A stretch of 43,828 nucleotides of DNA from an uncultured Acidimicrobiales bacterium (lineage in GTDB: Bacteria; Actinomycetota; Acidimicrobiia; Acidimicrobiales; UBA10347): contig CALKPY010000039.1 of assembly GCA_937991435.1 (NCBI GenBank), forward strand, positions 1 through 43,828, in the 5' to 3' direction. The position numbers and the translations under genes were made by a program. The notes under the pieces were generated by a model that ran no database searches, was not told the origin of the DNA, and saw nothing but the letters and a program-made list of their open reading frames with translations. Positions 1-8,390 of the stretch are shown here, in pieces (position 1 is the stretch's first letter; each line of letters starts with the position of its first letter).

Positions 1-503
1 TCGAGTGCGTGTTCGTCATGGCCGGCGTCGCCATCATCACCATCACCGTCGGTCGTAGTTTCAGCGTCAGTGTCTTCGTCGTCGCCCTGATCGGTGTCTG
101 CTGGCTCGACTGCATCGACAAGATCGCCAAACGGAGATGCGTTGGTTGCGCTTACGGCGGAAGAAATCTCGGCGTCAGTGTCGTCGGCTTCGACGCTGTC
201 GTCGGCGGCGATAGTCGCGTTTTGCGGGTCTGGTTTGGCCTTCGGCGCCTCGGGAATGGCGCAACCGGTGTGCCAGAACACCGAATCGGTGACCATGTGG
301 CGAACCCGGTCCTTCGACGCATCGTCGTCGAACAGTTGCGCAAACGAGTCGAGCGTGACGTCGTCAATCGTGTCGAGTTCAACGCCCGCCTGCGCGGAGT
401 CGTCAACAACATCGAGAGCCTCGAGAATGTTCTCGAGTTCATCGTCGGTGTAGTTGTCGATGTGTTCGTCGATCCACTCATTGATCGCGTCGACAATGTT
501 CAC
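1..503 (-). CDS. Acidic protein of unknown function (C-terminal end outside window)
   Basis: A GTG-started reading frame on the minus strand stays open to the window edge, so the C-terminus is missing. The start is supported by a strong Shine-Dalgarno AAGGAGGG at 511-518, seven bases upstream. The first ~75 residues (MNIVDAINEWIDEHIDNYTD at the start) are rich in Asp and Glu and look helical. After about residue 85 the protein becomes low-complexity, Asp/Ala/Thr-rich and strongly acidic. No signal peptide, membrane segment or catalytic motif is visible, so it is probably cytoplasmic. I do not recognise the family. The acidic tail resembles disordered linkers of actinobacterial proteins, but that is only an impression. 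It follows the aldo/keto reductase gene on the same strand after ~80 bases. Confidence 0.65.
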   Translation of the reverse strand, partial: MNIVDAINEWIDEHIDNYTDDELENILEALDVVDDSAQAGVELDTIDDVTLDSFAQLFDDDASKDRVRHMVTDSVFWHTGCAIPEAPKAKPDPQNATIAADDSVEADDTDAEISSAVSATNASPFGDLVDAVEPADTDQGDDEDTDAETTTDGDGDDGDAGHDEHAL

Positions 504-584
504 GTTTCTGCCCTCCTTCCGCGCGTATGTTCCAATGCGGGCGGTCCATCATCGCAGGAGCCGGCCGTCAGCGTGCGGCACTAC

Positions 585-1466
585 TCAGATTCGTTCCAGA
601 ATGTCACCATCGAACAGAGCGGTGATTCCGATTGCATCGACGTCTGCTTGCATCTGTTCGGCCGTCGGAATGGTCCTATGTTGAGCAGCAGCGATTGCCT
701 GCGCCAACTTCCGAGCGTCGCTCGAGGTGTTGAGAAAGAGCTGGGGATGACCAAGAACCCACCGCACAGCACGCGCGATCGCCGATGGATCTTCGAGTGG
801 CTCGTACCAACTAAATCGGGGGCCGCCGTAGTCGGGGGCCCACCGCCCCCTGGCGATGCTCTTGATCGTCTGCACCGCGATGTTGCGCTCGGCGCATCGA
901 GCAACGAGAGCTTCAGCATCATGGCGGTACGCCGGATTCGTAAGCATGGTGAAGTTCCAAGGAAGCAGCACAGAGTCGTACTCAAACTCGTCAAGGCTAC
1001 GAAGATGCATACCGGCGATGCGTACGCCGTGACCCGTAACGCCGATGTGGCGAACAAGCCCTTCATCGCGAGCCTGGGCCAGCGCTGCGACCGCCCCGTC
1101 GGGGCGATGTGCTTGCTCCCATTGATCGGGTTCCACCAGATTGTGCAGTTGGATGAGATCGAGCTGGTCGATTCCAAGACGGTCGAGCGATCGTTCGAGC
1201 TCAATTCGAGCGGCGCGGCCGTCGCGCTCGCCGGTTTTGCTGGCGAGGAATACTTGCTTGCGGTGGCTCTTGAGCCATGGAGCAAGCCGGAGCTCGGATT
1301 CGCCGTAGCTCGCGGCGGTGTCGATGTGATTGATACCGGCATCAAACGCCTGGTCCAAGGTGGCGTCGGCCCGGCCTTGGCTCATTGCGCCCAGGGCCGC
1401 AGCTCCGAAGATGATGCGACTACTGACATGGCCTGTGCGACCAAAGGGTGCGACCGGAAGACTCAT
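585..1466 (-). CDS. Aldo/keto reductase family oxidoreductase
   Basis: The 293-residue product has the AKR (beta/alpha)8 pattern: FGRTGHVSSRIIFGAAALG at the N-terminus, then DAGINHIDTAASYGESE carrying the Asp and Tyr of the catalytic tetrad, SKTGER carrying the Lys and LIQLHNL carrying the His. Members reduce aldehydes, ketones or sugars with NAD(P)H in the cytoplasm. The length is normal for the short AKR branch. The substrate cannot be told from sequence. The C-terminal half (NIAVQTIKSIARGRWAP, WVLGHPQLFLNTSS) matches the usual end of bacterial AKR proteins annotated as predicted oxidoreductases. There is no clear Shine-Dalgarno; a TAGTTT box lies six bases upstream of the ATG, suggesting a leaderless transcript. 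The neighbouring lipoprotein gene lies upstream on the same strand. Confidence 0.9.
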   Translation of the reverse strand: MSLPVAPFGRTGHVSSRIIFGAAALGAMSQGRADATLDQAFDAGINHIDTAASYGESELRLAPWLKSHRKQVFLASKTGERDGRAARIELERSLDRLGIDQLDLIQLHNLVEPDQWEQAHRPDGAVAALAQARDEGLVRHIGVTGHGVRIAGMHLRSLDEFEYDSVLLPWNFTMLTNPAYRHDAEALVARCAERNIAVQTIKSIARGRWAPDYGGPRFSWYEPLEDPSAIARAVRWVLGHPQLFLNTSSDARKLAQAIAAAQHRTIPTAEQMQADVDAIGITALFDGDILERI

Positions 1467-1472
1467 GGAGCG

Positions 1473-1478
1473 AAACTA
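1473..1478 (-). promoter_or_regulatory. Candidate -10 box TAGTTT of a leaderless promoter for the aldo/keto reductase
   Basis: TAGTTT fits the actinobacterial TAnnnT -10 pattern and ends six bases before the ATG at 1466, so transcription would begin at or next to the start codon. No convincing -35 is seen. The gene also lacks a Shine-Dalgarno, which agrees with leaderless translation. Confidence 0.45.
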
Positions 1479-1536
1479 GCCGCCCGGCGATACGGCCAGC
1501 TAGCCGTGGTCAGCGTGATCCACGACCGCTATTTGG

Positions 1537-3075
1537 TCACAGCACGCCATTGGGCCACAGCACGGTGTCGGGATGGAACTGTGACCACGCGAACCAAAAG
1601 GCCTGATGCCCGCCGAGATCTCGTCTCGTTTCGGCGTCGACGGCCCGAAGACCACCTCCGTCGAGTTCCAGACCAATGCCATCGACAACTATGTACTCGC
1701 CCCGTTCGAGCGCATCGACAGCACTTGAGACATGAAACGCGACTGGTGAGCCGTCAGACGTGAATACGCCAAGCACGTCTTCCTGGATCGGTAATCGAGG
1801 ATCGACATCGCCAATCGGGAAGATCGGCCCATTGGCGTCTCGGGTATTGCGCAGGTCCGAATCTGGCCGCCCGTTGGCGAGCTCGATCGCCAACACGGTC
1901 GTTTCAGGGTGATCCTGCTTCCAAGCGCCCCAGGTTGTGGTGACAACGCTGTGCTGGTTCAGCGATACACCCGCTTCGAGCAGCGGGCCGCTCACTGCTT
2001 GGCCTCGAAAGGTGTCAAAAATTGAATAGGTGTTGATGTCGAACATGACTTTGTTCGAGCGCGACAGCAATCCCGAGGTCCGTAGGACTGGTCGTTCGAT
2101 GCCGTCAGGAACTTCGTCGGTGAAGTACAGCTGCGCCGATCCACACAACGTGCAATACGGCATCGCAAAGTCGCGATCGCCGAGGGTGTCGTTGACCATC
2201 TCGCGTACTTCCATGATCGAACGGGGATAGGCGCGACTCTCGCCGTTGATCGAGACCCCGAACACGATGGTGTCGTCGTCAAGCCAACCATCTCCGGTCG
2301 CTATGTCGGTCGTCGTTGGGTTGTCGGCGGCCGGAATGCAATTACATCGAATGTCAGTCTGGTCATAGTCGCGACCATCGAGACGCACGCCGCCCCACGA
2401 GACGAATCGCCAGTCGATGTCGGCGCCGTCCGCAAACAGGTCCTCCCACCTTGGTTCGACGAGGAGATATGCGTTGCGTTTGAACATCAGGTAGTCAGGC
2501 GGAGCAGCAATATCCCACGCCATCAGGCGATTGGTCACTTCTCCCCACGGGTTGAACAGATCGAAGTCGGTGTCGAGCAGTTCACGTGCCGCTGCGACGA
2601 GTTGGGCGCGCACAACGTCGCTTTGCGAAATGCGAAGCAGGTCAGACAACCACCATGCAACTCGTGGGTCACCCGACGCGCCTAGCTCTTCAATTGCTTC
2701 GCTCGAGCGGTCGTCAAGTTGGCCTTGCAACACCGGTAGTAAGAGGGCGCCCATCAAGTCTTCGACTGCTGTTTGGGTCTGGTCATCGAGCGGACCGGAA
2801 GGCGCCACGGGAGCCGGGCCGAAGTCGATTAGCTCGCCTCGGGGAAGCGAGTCGGGGTCGACATTCGCCGGTCGGCGGTCGGGCTTGTCAGTCGCCGGCA
2901 AGTCCTGCGCAGACGCCGGTGTCTCGTCGGTGGTCGTTTCTGGCGCATCAGCGTCGCCCGTGTCCGCTCGCTCAAGTTCGGCAGAACCACAGCCGGCTAT
3001 GAGGAGCATTGCAGCGACGAAAACTGCAACGCCGCGACGGCTGAAGCCATGGTGTTGTGGATTGACAAATCGCAT
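1537..3075 (-). CDS. DUF3179 domain-containing lipoprotein
   Basis: The 512-residue product has a lipoprotein signal peptide: basic N-region, hydrophobic VAVFVAAMLLIAGC and lipobox LIAGC with Cys at about position 29. A ~60-residue acidic/Pro/Thr linker follows. The rest matches the DUF3179 family (PF11376): DDTIVFGVSINGESRAYP, then MPYCTLCGSAQLY with a conserved CxxC, FDINTYSIFD, and a C-terminal QAFWFAWSQFHPDTVLW. The protein should be anchored outside the membrane. No reaction is established for DUF3179; the CxxC motif hints at metal binding or redox, which is inference. The start fits the signal peptide. It is transcribed divergently from the sigma-factor gene. Confidence 0.88.
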   Translation of the reverse strand: MRFVNPQHHGFSRRGVAVFVAAMLLIAGCGSAELERADTGDADAPETTTDETPASAQDLPATDKPDRRPANVDPDSLPRGELIDFGPAPVAPSGPLDDQTQTAVEDLMGALLLPVLQGQLDDRSSEAIEELGASGDPRVAWWLSDLLRISQSDVVRAQLVAAARELLDTDFDLFNPWGEVTNRLMAWDIAAPPDYLMFKRNAYLLVEPRWEDLFADGADIDWRFVSWGGVRLDGRDYDQTDIRCNCIPAADNPTTTDIATGDGWLDDDTIVFGVSINGESRAYPRSIMEVREMVNDTLGDRDFAMPYCTLCGSAQLYFTDEVPDGIERPVLRTSGLLSRSNKVMFDINTYSIFDTFRGQAVSGPLLEAGVSLNQHSVVTTTWGAWKQDHPETTVLAIELANGRPDSDLRNTRDANGPIFPIGDVDPRLPIQEDVLGVFTSDGSPVAFHVSSAVDALERGEYIVVDGIGLELDGGGLRAVDAETRRDLGGHQAFWFAWSQFHPDTVLWPNGVL

Positions 3076-3304
3076 CTGTGTCAGTGCACCACAAGCAGGT
3101 CGTGCCCGAGCCGCAGTCTCGCGAAACAGTTGCGAAAGTTCTCAAAATTCCATCGCCGCCGCGGGCGAGCGTGCCGGCGTCGGTACTTGGCCCTTTTACA
3201 GAGTTGCGATTCGATGAAGGTTGGGCAACACGGTGGCCTCGGTAAGGTGACGAAGCAAGAAGCTCGGGCCGCCGGGTTGACCATCGAAACGCAGGTAGGT
3301 GCTT
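3076..3304. promoter_or_regulatory. Divergent intergenic region between DUF3179 lipoprotein and sigma-factor genes
   Basis: This 229-base stretch must hold two outward promoters. I see no confident -35/-10 pair. It has a GC-rich centre (about 3150-3180) and a T-rich patch near 3190. The segment AGGTAGGT at 3293-3300 is the Shine-Dalgarno that decides the sigma-factor start. I see no gene here. Confidence 0.4.
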
Positions 3305-4240
3305 GTGGCGAAAGAGCGTGCAGAGCGCGACGAAGAAGATCTAGTTCGCCTCTACTTGACTGACATCGGCCAGTATCCATTGCTGACCAAAGACGATGAA
3401 GTCCGACTTGCCCAACTCATTGAGAAGGGTTCCGAAGCACGCGCCGAGCTCGATGGCGACACAGCCCCCACAGCCGCTCGCAAGCGCGAGCTCCGTCGAG
3501 CCGTACGCGGCGGCGACGACGCCGAACGCACGTTTGTGCAGTCGAACCTGCGGCTCGTCGTCTCGATTGCGAAGAAGTATCAAGCTTCAGGCCTACCGCT
3601 TCTCGACTTGATCCAAGAGGGAAACCTCGGTCTCATGCACGCCGTCGAGAAGTTCGACTGGCGCAAGGGGTTCAAGTTCTCGACCTACGCCACGTGGTGG
3701 ATTCGTCAGGCGATCACCCGTGGTATTGCCAATACCGGCCGAACGATTCGACTTCCTGTGCACGCCGGCGACACTCTGGCGCGGTTGCAAAAAGCGCGTG
3801 CTCGTCTTGAATTGAAGTACGGCCGTCCGGCCACGTTGGTTGAACTCGCCGCCGAAGTTGAGATGCCAGAAGAAAAGGTCACCGAAGCACTTCGGTTCGC
3901 TGCCGAGCCTCTCTCGCTTTCTGAGCCACTACGCGAAGATGGCGACGCTGAACTCGGCGACGTAGTCGAAGATCGCGGGGCTGAATCGCCGTTTGAAGTT
4001 GCTGCGACAGCGTTGCTTCCCGACGAGATAAACCGATTGCTGGGACCTCTCGACGAGCGCGAGCGCGAGATCCTCAAACTGCGATTTGGTCTTGACCGCG
4101 GAGAACCCCGCACCCTCGAAGAGGTCGGCGAACACTTCAATCTCACCCGCGAACGCATCCGTCAGATCGAAGCTCGTGCAATGTCCAAACTGCGGCACCC
4201 GTCATCTGACACCGGTGCCCGCGATCTACTTGCCGTCTAA
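3305..4240 (+). CDS. RNA polymerase sigma factor, RpoD/SigA family (group 2-like)
   Basis: This protein directs RNA polymerase to promoters. Regions in order: 1.2 (EEDLVRLYLTDIGQYPLLT), 2 (FVQSNLRLVVSIAKKYQASG, LLDLIQEGNLGLMHAVEKFD, FSTYATWWIRQAITRGIANT), 3 (LARLQKARARLELKYGRPAT onward) and 4 with a complete helix-turn-helix (EEVGEHFNLTRERIRQIEAR). At ~311 residues it lacks the long acidic region 1.1 of a principal sigma factor. It therefore looks like a SigB/Hrd-type group 2 factor of Actinomycetota, though a truncated primary factor cannot be excluded. I chose the GTG at 3305 because AGGTAGGT lies four bases upstream; the GTG at 3299 overlaps that site. The gene stands alone, with selC 138 bases downstream. 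Confidence 0.92.
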   Translation: MAKERAERDEEDLVRLYLTDIGQYPLLTKDDEVRLAQLIEKGSEARAELDGDTAPTAARKRELRRAVRGGDDAERTFVQSNLRLVVSIAKKYQASGLPLLDLIQEGNLGLMHAVEKFDWRKGFKFSTYATWWIRQAITRGIANTGRTIRLPVHAGDTLARLQKARARLELKYGRPATLVELAAEVEMPEEKVTEALRFAAEPLSLSEPLREDGDAELGDVVEDRGAESPFEVAATALLPDEINRLLGPLDEREREILKLRFGLDRGEPRTLEEVGEHFNLTRERIRQIEARAMSKLRHPSSDTGARDLLAV

Positions 4241-4378
4241 ATCCTGGCTTGCCGTCGTGCGGCAGCTGATCAGGTAATTTGCCTACGGCGTGATCGATCG
4301 CTGACTGGACTGCGAGATCCTTGGCACCATGGGCGCCCGCGATCAGGCTGGGACCATTACCATCTGACGAACCTACTT

Positions 4379-4474
4379 GGAGGTGTACGAGTACCTGGTG
4401 GGCTCCGCCGCCTTCAAAGCGGTTGGGACGGGCGATCCCCGTTCGGCGGGTTCGATTCCCGTCCACCTCCGCCA
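4379..4474 (+). tRNA. selC: tRNA-Sec (anticodon TCA), selenocysteine tRNA
   Basis: The 96-base sequence folds as a bacterial tRNA-Sec. The acceptor stem GGAGGTG pairs with CACCTCC (4379-4385 with 4464-4470), followed by discriminator G and an encoded CCA. The anticodon arm has stem GCCGC/GCGGT and loop CTTCAAA, giving anticodon TCA, which reads UGA. The long variable arm has stem ACGGG/CCCGT with a five-base loop. The T arm is GCGGG-TTCGATT-CCCGT. The extended D arm contains CCTGGTGGGC; I find one A-G mismatch there, and the eighth acceptor pair (T4386 with C4463) does not form. Long variable arm plus TCA anticodon and CTTCAAA loop separate it from tRNA-Trp, tRNA-Ser and nonsense suppressors. 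Its presence implies that the organism makes selenoproteins. No selA, selB or selD lies in the window. Confidence 0.9.
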
Positions 4475-4680
4475 GGTAAAGCCTCTTGCGCTGCGGTTGT
4501 TTCGCGGCTAGCAAGTACAACACAGCTGGTTGGGCCGACCTTGCGGTCATGTTCGCCTCGCATAGTTGTCTTCCCCTCACAGCGCTGGCCGAGTTCAGTG
4601 GTCTTCCCCAGACGCAACGCGACACAGGTGCACTAGCGCCTGGGCGGGGAGGGCACAACGATGTGCTTGGGGCAAGAACA

Positions 4681-5343
4681 ATGGTGACCGCGGTGTGGTC
4701 AACAAAGGGCGGCGTTGGTGTCACCGCCATCTCGGCAATGTTGGCGCTCGGCCAGAGCGAACAAGCTAGATCTACCGTGCTCGTCGACCTCTGTGGCGAC
4801 TTGCCTGCCCTGCTCGGCGTACCCGAGCCCAACACACCAGGGATTGCGGATTGGCTCGCCACTCCGAGTCGTTCGCTCGATGCGCTGGCGCGGATAGAGA
4901 CCGATGCCGCTCCCGATCTGTCGGTGCTGCCTCGTGGTACCGGCTCGCTTGGGCGCGAGGCCGAGCCGTTGGTCGATGCGCTGTCGAGATCCGAACGGTC
5001 TGTCATCGTCGATTGTGGACAGCTTCGCAACCCAGTCTGCCGGGCGATCGCAGAATCGGCCGACCAGCGACTACTGGTTGTGCGGCTCTGCTACTTGACG
5101 CTTCGGTCTGCAGAGCGCAGTGCCGTTGACCCCACAGGCGTGGTGCTCGTCAAAGAACGTGGTCGAGCACTCGGCCTAGGCGATGTTGAAACTGTCGTGG
5201 GAGTACCGGTGGTTGCCGAGGTTGCGATTGATCCTGCGATCGCCAGGTCGATCGATGCCGGTCTCACGTCCACCCGATTGCCTCGTGCGCTGCTTCGATC
5301 GATTGGTCGGGTTCTTCCCCATAGCCCCGACGGTGCATTGTGA
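4681..5343 (+). CDS. TadZ/CpaE-like P-loop protein of the Tad pilus locus
   Basis: The 220-residue ParA/MinD-superfamily protein begins MVTAVWSTKGGVGVTA. TadZ/CpaE proteins localise the Tad secretion machine, often at a cell pole. The deviant Walker A keeps the signature lysine (K9) but has Val where the second, phosphate-binding lysine normally stands (KGGVGV instead of KGGVGK). Later hallmarks are VLVDLCGDLPALLG and VIVDCGQL (Walker B-like). ATP binding may therefore be weak or absent, as reported for some atypical TadZ proteins. The start was placed at the ATG before the P-loop; upstream in-frame codons give a sequence with no family resemblance. No good Shine-Dalgarno is seen. The stop overlaps the GTG start of the next gene by four bases. 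Confidence 0.78.
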   Translation: MVTAVWSTKGGVGVTAISAMLALGQSEQARSTVLVDLCGDLPALLGVPEPNTPGIADWLATPSRSLDALARIETDAAPDLSVLPRGTGSLGREAEPLVDALSRSERSVIVDCGQLRNPVCRAIAESADQRLLVVRLCYLTLRSAERSAVDPTGVVLVKERGRALGLGDVETVVGVPVVAEVAIDPAIARSIDAGLTSTRLPRALLRSIGRVLPHSPDGAL

Positions 5344-6407
5344 ACACACCTGCTGAGCCTCTGGCGGCGCTCGCCCGGCGAATACAGAACGACATCTTGG
5401 AACAAGATGAACCGGTCGGTCCGGGCGAAGTCGACCGCTTGAGAGCCATTGCGGAACAGAAGGCGCCGCTGTGCACCGCCGACGAGATCGAGTCGCTGGT
5501 CGGAGCGATTTCGGAGAGGCTCTTTGGTCTTGGCGTGCTCGAGCCGTTCCTTGCAGATAGCGCGGTCGCCGAGATCATGATCAACGGTCCGGGGTCGGTT
5601 TGGGTTGAACGACACGGTTCGATCGCCCGCACCGAGGTGGCGATTGACAAGGTCGCGCTTCAGCTCATTGTCGAACGCATCGTGGCGCCACTCGGATTGC
5701 GCGTCGATCGGTCGTCGCCGCTAGTCGATGCCCGACTACCTGACGGAAGCCGTGTGCATATCGCGGCGCCTCCGCTCGCAATCGACGGTCCCTATCTCAC
5801 GATTCGCCGGTTTGGTACTCGACATTTCGCGTTGAACGATTTCTGCGAGGCATCGGTCGCTGACGTCCTCGCCGACAGTGTGCACAGACGTCAATCAATG
5901 ATCATCAGCGGAGGCACCGGGTCTGGAAAAACGACGCTGCTCAACGCGTTGAGCGCACACGCTGGCAACGAACGGATCGTGACGATCGAAGACGCAGCCG
6001 AGCTACAGGTGGCAGGAGACCACGTGGTTCGCTTGGAAGCACGACCGGCAAACGCAGAAGGCCACGGAGAGGTGACAGTTCGCACCCTTGTCCGCAACGC
6101 GCTTCGAATGCGTCCCGATCGCCTGATCGTCGGCGAAGTGCGAGGCGCCGAGGCGCTGGACATGATCCAAGCCATGAACACCGGCCACGCCGGTTCGCTT
6201 TCTACTGTTCATGCGAACTCGGCGCGGCAGGCCCTCCGCCGGCTCGAAACGCTCATGTTGATGAGCAATGTTGGGTTGCCGCTGGCATCGGCACGTGAGC
6301 AGGTGTCAACCGCGGTGGATCTGGTGGTGCACGTCGAGCGCGGCGAAAACGGAACCCGCAAGGTCGTCGAAATCTTGCGCGTCGCAGATGGCGAGGTACT
6401 CCCATGA
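5340..6407 (+). CDS. Tad pilus assembly ATPase TadA/CpaF (type II/IV secretion ATPase)
   Basis: This cytoplasmic hexameric ATPase powers pilin assembly. In its 355 residues the N-terminal domain has [18 protein letters not shown], followed by [18 protein letters not shown], Walker [16 protein letters not shown], the Asp-box [30 protein letters not shown] (Walker B region) and the His-box [12 protein letters not shown]. All catalytic elements look intact and the length is typical of CpaF. The GTG start overlaps the upstream stop (GTGA), indicating translational coupling, and the 3' end overlaps tadB by ATGA. It is the best-conserved gene of the locus and anchors the identification of its neighbours. 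Confidence 0.95.
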   Translation: MNTPAEPLAALARRIQNDILEQDEPVGPGEVDRLRAIAEQKAPLCTADEIESLVGAISERLFGLGVLEPFLADSAVAEIMINGPGSVWVERHGSIARTEVAIDKVALQLIVERIVAPLGLRVDRSSPLVDARLPDGSRVHIAAPPLAIDGPYLTIRRFGTRHFALNDFCEASVADVLADSVHRRQSMIISGGTGSGKTTLLNALSAHAGNERIVTIEDAAELQVAGDHVVRLEARPANAEGHGEVTVRTLVRNALRMRPDRLIVGEVRGAEALDMIQAMNTGHAGSLSTVHANSARQALRRLETLMLMSNVGLPLASAREQVSTAVDLVVHVERGENGTRKVVEILRVADGEVLP

Positions 6408-7342
6408 TCAACGCTGTTGCCACAATGCTGGTGGTAGTCGCCATTGCGAGAAACCTCGCCGCGTTCGCAACGCAGAGAACTCGTGTTGAGAGATACCTCG
6501 TTCGCTCGGGTAGCGGGCTCCGTTTACACGATGTGTCCGTTGCTGATGACCGGCCCAGCTCGCGCCGGGTCTTGACGTCGGGGTCTACAGCGAGCGGATC
6601 AATCGCTGGCAAAGCTCAGGCCGTGTTTGGCGATGTAGCTGCAACGATTACAGCGAAGCAGTTCACACGAACTAGCAGCGTGGTGGCCGTCCCGCTCGTA
6701 GCCGTCGCAGCGTTGAGCAGTTCACCGGCATTGATTCTCAGCGTGGTCGGGGCCGGGGTGCTCACGGGTTTTGCTGTGGTGCGTTCTCGTAAGCGTCGCA
6801 CGAGTCGGCAAGTCGTTGCTGATTTACCCGATTTCATAGAAGCGGTGGGTCGCGCATCGCGCAGCGGTCGATCACTCGACCAGTCGATCGGCGATGCGTG
6901 CGCAGCGACGCCCGGCCCCTGCGGCGACCTTTTCGCTGCGGTTGTTGCAGAGAGCCGCCGAGGTGCGGGGTTGGGGTATGTGCTGGTTCGGGCATCGAAG
7001 AATCAGCCGCAACCTGCGATTCGCATTGCCCTGACCGCGTTGGCCCTGGCCCATGATTCTGGTGCGGCGCCTGGGCAAGCTCTTTACGGCGTCGCGCAGT
7101 CATTGCGAGACCGAGCAAGCCTTCAGGCGGAAATCGTGGCGCTCGTGTCGCAGGCTCGTACGTCAGGTCTTGTGATGGCCGCTCTTCCAGTGGTGTTTAT
7201 GGCTATATCTGCAGCCGCGGATCCCGAAGCGGTGACCTTCTTCGTCGCCGACCCAATTGGCAGGCTGTGCCTGCTTGTCGGCCTCGGGCTTGACGCTGCC
7301 GGTATGTGGTGGATGCACGCTCTCGTGCGGCGCGTCGCATGA
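6404..7342 (+). CDS. Tad pilus inner-membrane platform protein TadB (T2SSF family)
   Basis: TadB forms, with TadC, the membrane platform on which the ATPase acts. The 312-residue protein has an N-terminal hydrophobic stretch (NAVATMLVVVAIARNLAAFA), two mid-protein membrane segments (VVAVPLVAVAALSSSPALIL and SVVGAGVLTGFAVV), the cytoplasmic GspF/T2SSF core (LPDFIEAVGRASRSGRSLDQ, LRDRASLQAEIVALVSQART) and two C-terminal membrane helices (LVMAALPVVFMAISAAADPE, IGRLCLLVGLGLDAAGMWWM). It overlaps tadA at its start and tadC at its end, both by ATGA. TadB and TadC are told apart mainly by order and by the longer N-terminal part here. Confidence 0.85.
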   Translation: MINAVATMLVVVAIARNLAAFATQRTRVERYLVRSGSGLRLHDVSVADDRPSSRRVLTSGSTASGSIAGKAQAVFGDVAATITAKQFTRTSSVVAVPLVAVAALSSSPALILSVVGAGVLTGFAVVRSRKRRTSRQVVADLPDFIEAVGRASRSGRSLDQSIGDACAATPGPCGDLFAAVVAESRRGAGLGYVLVRASKNQPQPAIRIALTALALAHDSGAAPGQALYGVAQSLRDRASLQAEIVALVSQARTSGLVMAALPVVFMAISAAADPEAVTFFVADPIGRLCLLVGLGLDAAGMWWMHALVRRVA

Positions 7343-8127
7343 TTCCCAGTTGGATTTTGCTGGTCTTGTGGCTGACGTCGATGATGATGGCGCTGCACCA
7401 TTTGAACGCTGGCAGCGTGCACCGGCAACGGTGCTTGGCTCACGGTGCTTCTCATGTCGAGGTGCGGCAACTAACCGGTCGTCGGCCGGCACGCGAACCG
7501 AGACAGCGGGCCCGGCCTGTGGTGACTCGCAACCGTGGAATCCTTGGCCAACCATTCAGCGTCGTGTGTGGCTTGACCGTGGTAACGGTTGTGGCAGGTG
7601 TTGCTATTGGCGCGGTCGCAGCGACATACGCGTTGCTGCGACCGATGGTGGCTTCGAGAAACGAGCGTCGGTCGACCGATCTGGCAATTCGACGGGAATT
7701 GTCCGAAGTGACAGATCTCTTTACGGTCGCGTTGGCTGCCGGTCACAACGTCACGACCGCCACTCGAGAAGTCTCCAGCCGATCGAACGGAGTGCTCTCT
7801 TCGGTTCTCAACGATTGCGTGGAGCAGACCGGACGAGGCCGGTTGCTTGCAGAGGCTCTCGACGAAGTCGTCGACCAATGCGGGCCGGTCGTCAGACCCT
7901 TGATCGGAGCTCTGGTGGCGAGTGAGCGTTGGGGCGTACCCATCGTTGCTTCGTTACGCCAAGTCAGCGACGACATTCGCATAGCGCAGCGTCGCCAGGC
8001 AGAGGCGACTGCGCGGCGACTTCCGGTCACCATGCTGTTTCCGCTCGTCGTGTGCATCTTGCCGGCCTTCGGGCTTTTGACGGTGGTGCCGGTACTCATC
8101 GACTCGTTGCAGTCACTGCGTATCTGA
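7339..8127 (+). CDS. Tad pilus inner-membrane platform protein TadC (T2SSF family)
   Basis: This second T2SSF protein, 262 residues from the overlapping ATG at 7339, starts with a membrane helix (IPSWILLVLWLTSMMMALHH) and a basic loop. A second helix follows (VCGLTVVTVVAGVAIGAVAA), then the F domain (EVTDLFTVALAAGHNVTTAT, VVRPLIGALVASERWGVPIV, RQAEATARRLPVTMLFPLVV) and a final hydrophobic segment (CILPAFGLLTVVPVLIDSL). The motif RRLPVTMLFPLVVCILPAF is typical of TadC/GspF ends. I chose 7339 over an upstream GTG because it gives the usual ATGA overlap and removes a stretch that merely re-reads the end of tadB. Confidence 0.85.
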   Translation: MIPSWILLVLWLTSMMMALHHLNAGSVHRQRCLAHGASHVEVRQLTGRRPAREPRQRARPVVTRNRGILGQPFSVVCGLTVVTVVAGVAIGAVAATYALLRPMVASRNERRSTDLAIRRELSEVTDLFTVALAAGHNVTTATREVSSRSNGVLSSVLNDCVEQTGRGRLLAEALDEVVDQCGPVVRPLIGALVASERWGVPIVASLRQVSDDIRIAQRRQAEATARRLPVTMLFPLVVCILPAFGLLTVVPVLIDSLQSLRI

Positions 8128-8168
8128 ACTCTGTTTCCCCGATTTGCTTCCTGTCATCACACGAAGAA

Positions 8169-8390
8169 ATGAGAAACCACATGTTATTTCAACCGATTAT
8201 TGCAACATTGCAGACGTTCGTTCGGCGCCGTCCGCGCGGCGATGCAGGTCAAACGACAGCGGAATACGGACTGGTGCTGTTGGCTGCAGCGACGATCGCG
8301 ATGCTCGTCGTCGCTTGGGCTGGCGGTACCAATGCTATTGGAGGGTTCTTCGACGAGATCATTGGCAAAATTACGTCGTTGATCGCGTGA
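8169..8390 (+). CDS. Flp-like Tad pilin (class III prepilin signal)
   Basis: The ~73-residue protein carries a short basic leader (FVRRRPRGDAG) followed by the prepilin processing pattern G/QTTAEYGLV, with Glu at +5 and Tyr at +6, and a hydrophobic helix (LVLLAAATIAMLVVAWAGG). A prepilin peptidase would cut after the Gly to give a mature pilin of ~46 residues. This matches Flp or the related DUF4244 group of actinobacterial Tad loci. The start is uncertain: ATG 8169 or ATG 8181, neither with a strong Shine-Dalgarno. The gene follows tadC after 41 bases and overlaps tadE by GTGA. It is the likely major pilus subunit (inference from motif and position). Confidence 0.85.
   Translation: MRNHMLFQPIIATLQTFVRRRPRGDAGQTTAEYGLVLLAAATIAMLVVAWAGGTNAIGGFFDEIIGKITSLIA

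Noticed and set aside
9..1763. A 584-codon open frame on the plus strand
   Set aside because: It is antisense to the aldo/keto reductase and the acidic protein gene, both of which have family motifs or a strong Shine-Dalgarno. Its translation resembles no family.
4379..4474. Nonsense-suppressor tRNA or tRNA-Trp with a TCA anticodon
   Set aside because: The long variable arm, length and CTTCAAA loop fit tRNA-Sec and not tRNA-Trp.
4143..5030. A 295-codon minus-strand frame across the sigma-factor end, selC and the TadZ-like gene
   Set aside because: It overlaps a tRNA and two well-supported genes on the other strand, and its translation is low in family-like features.
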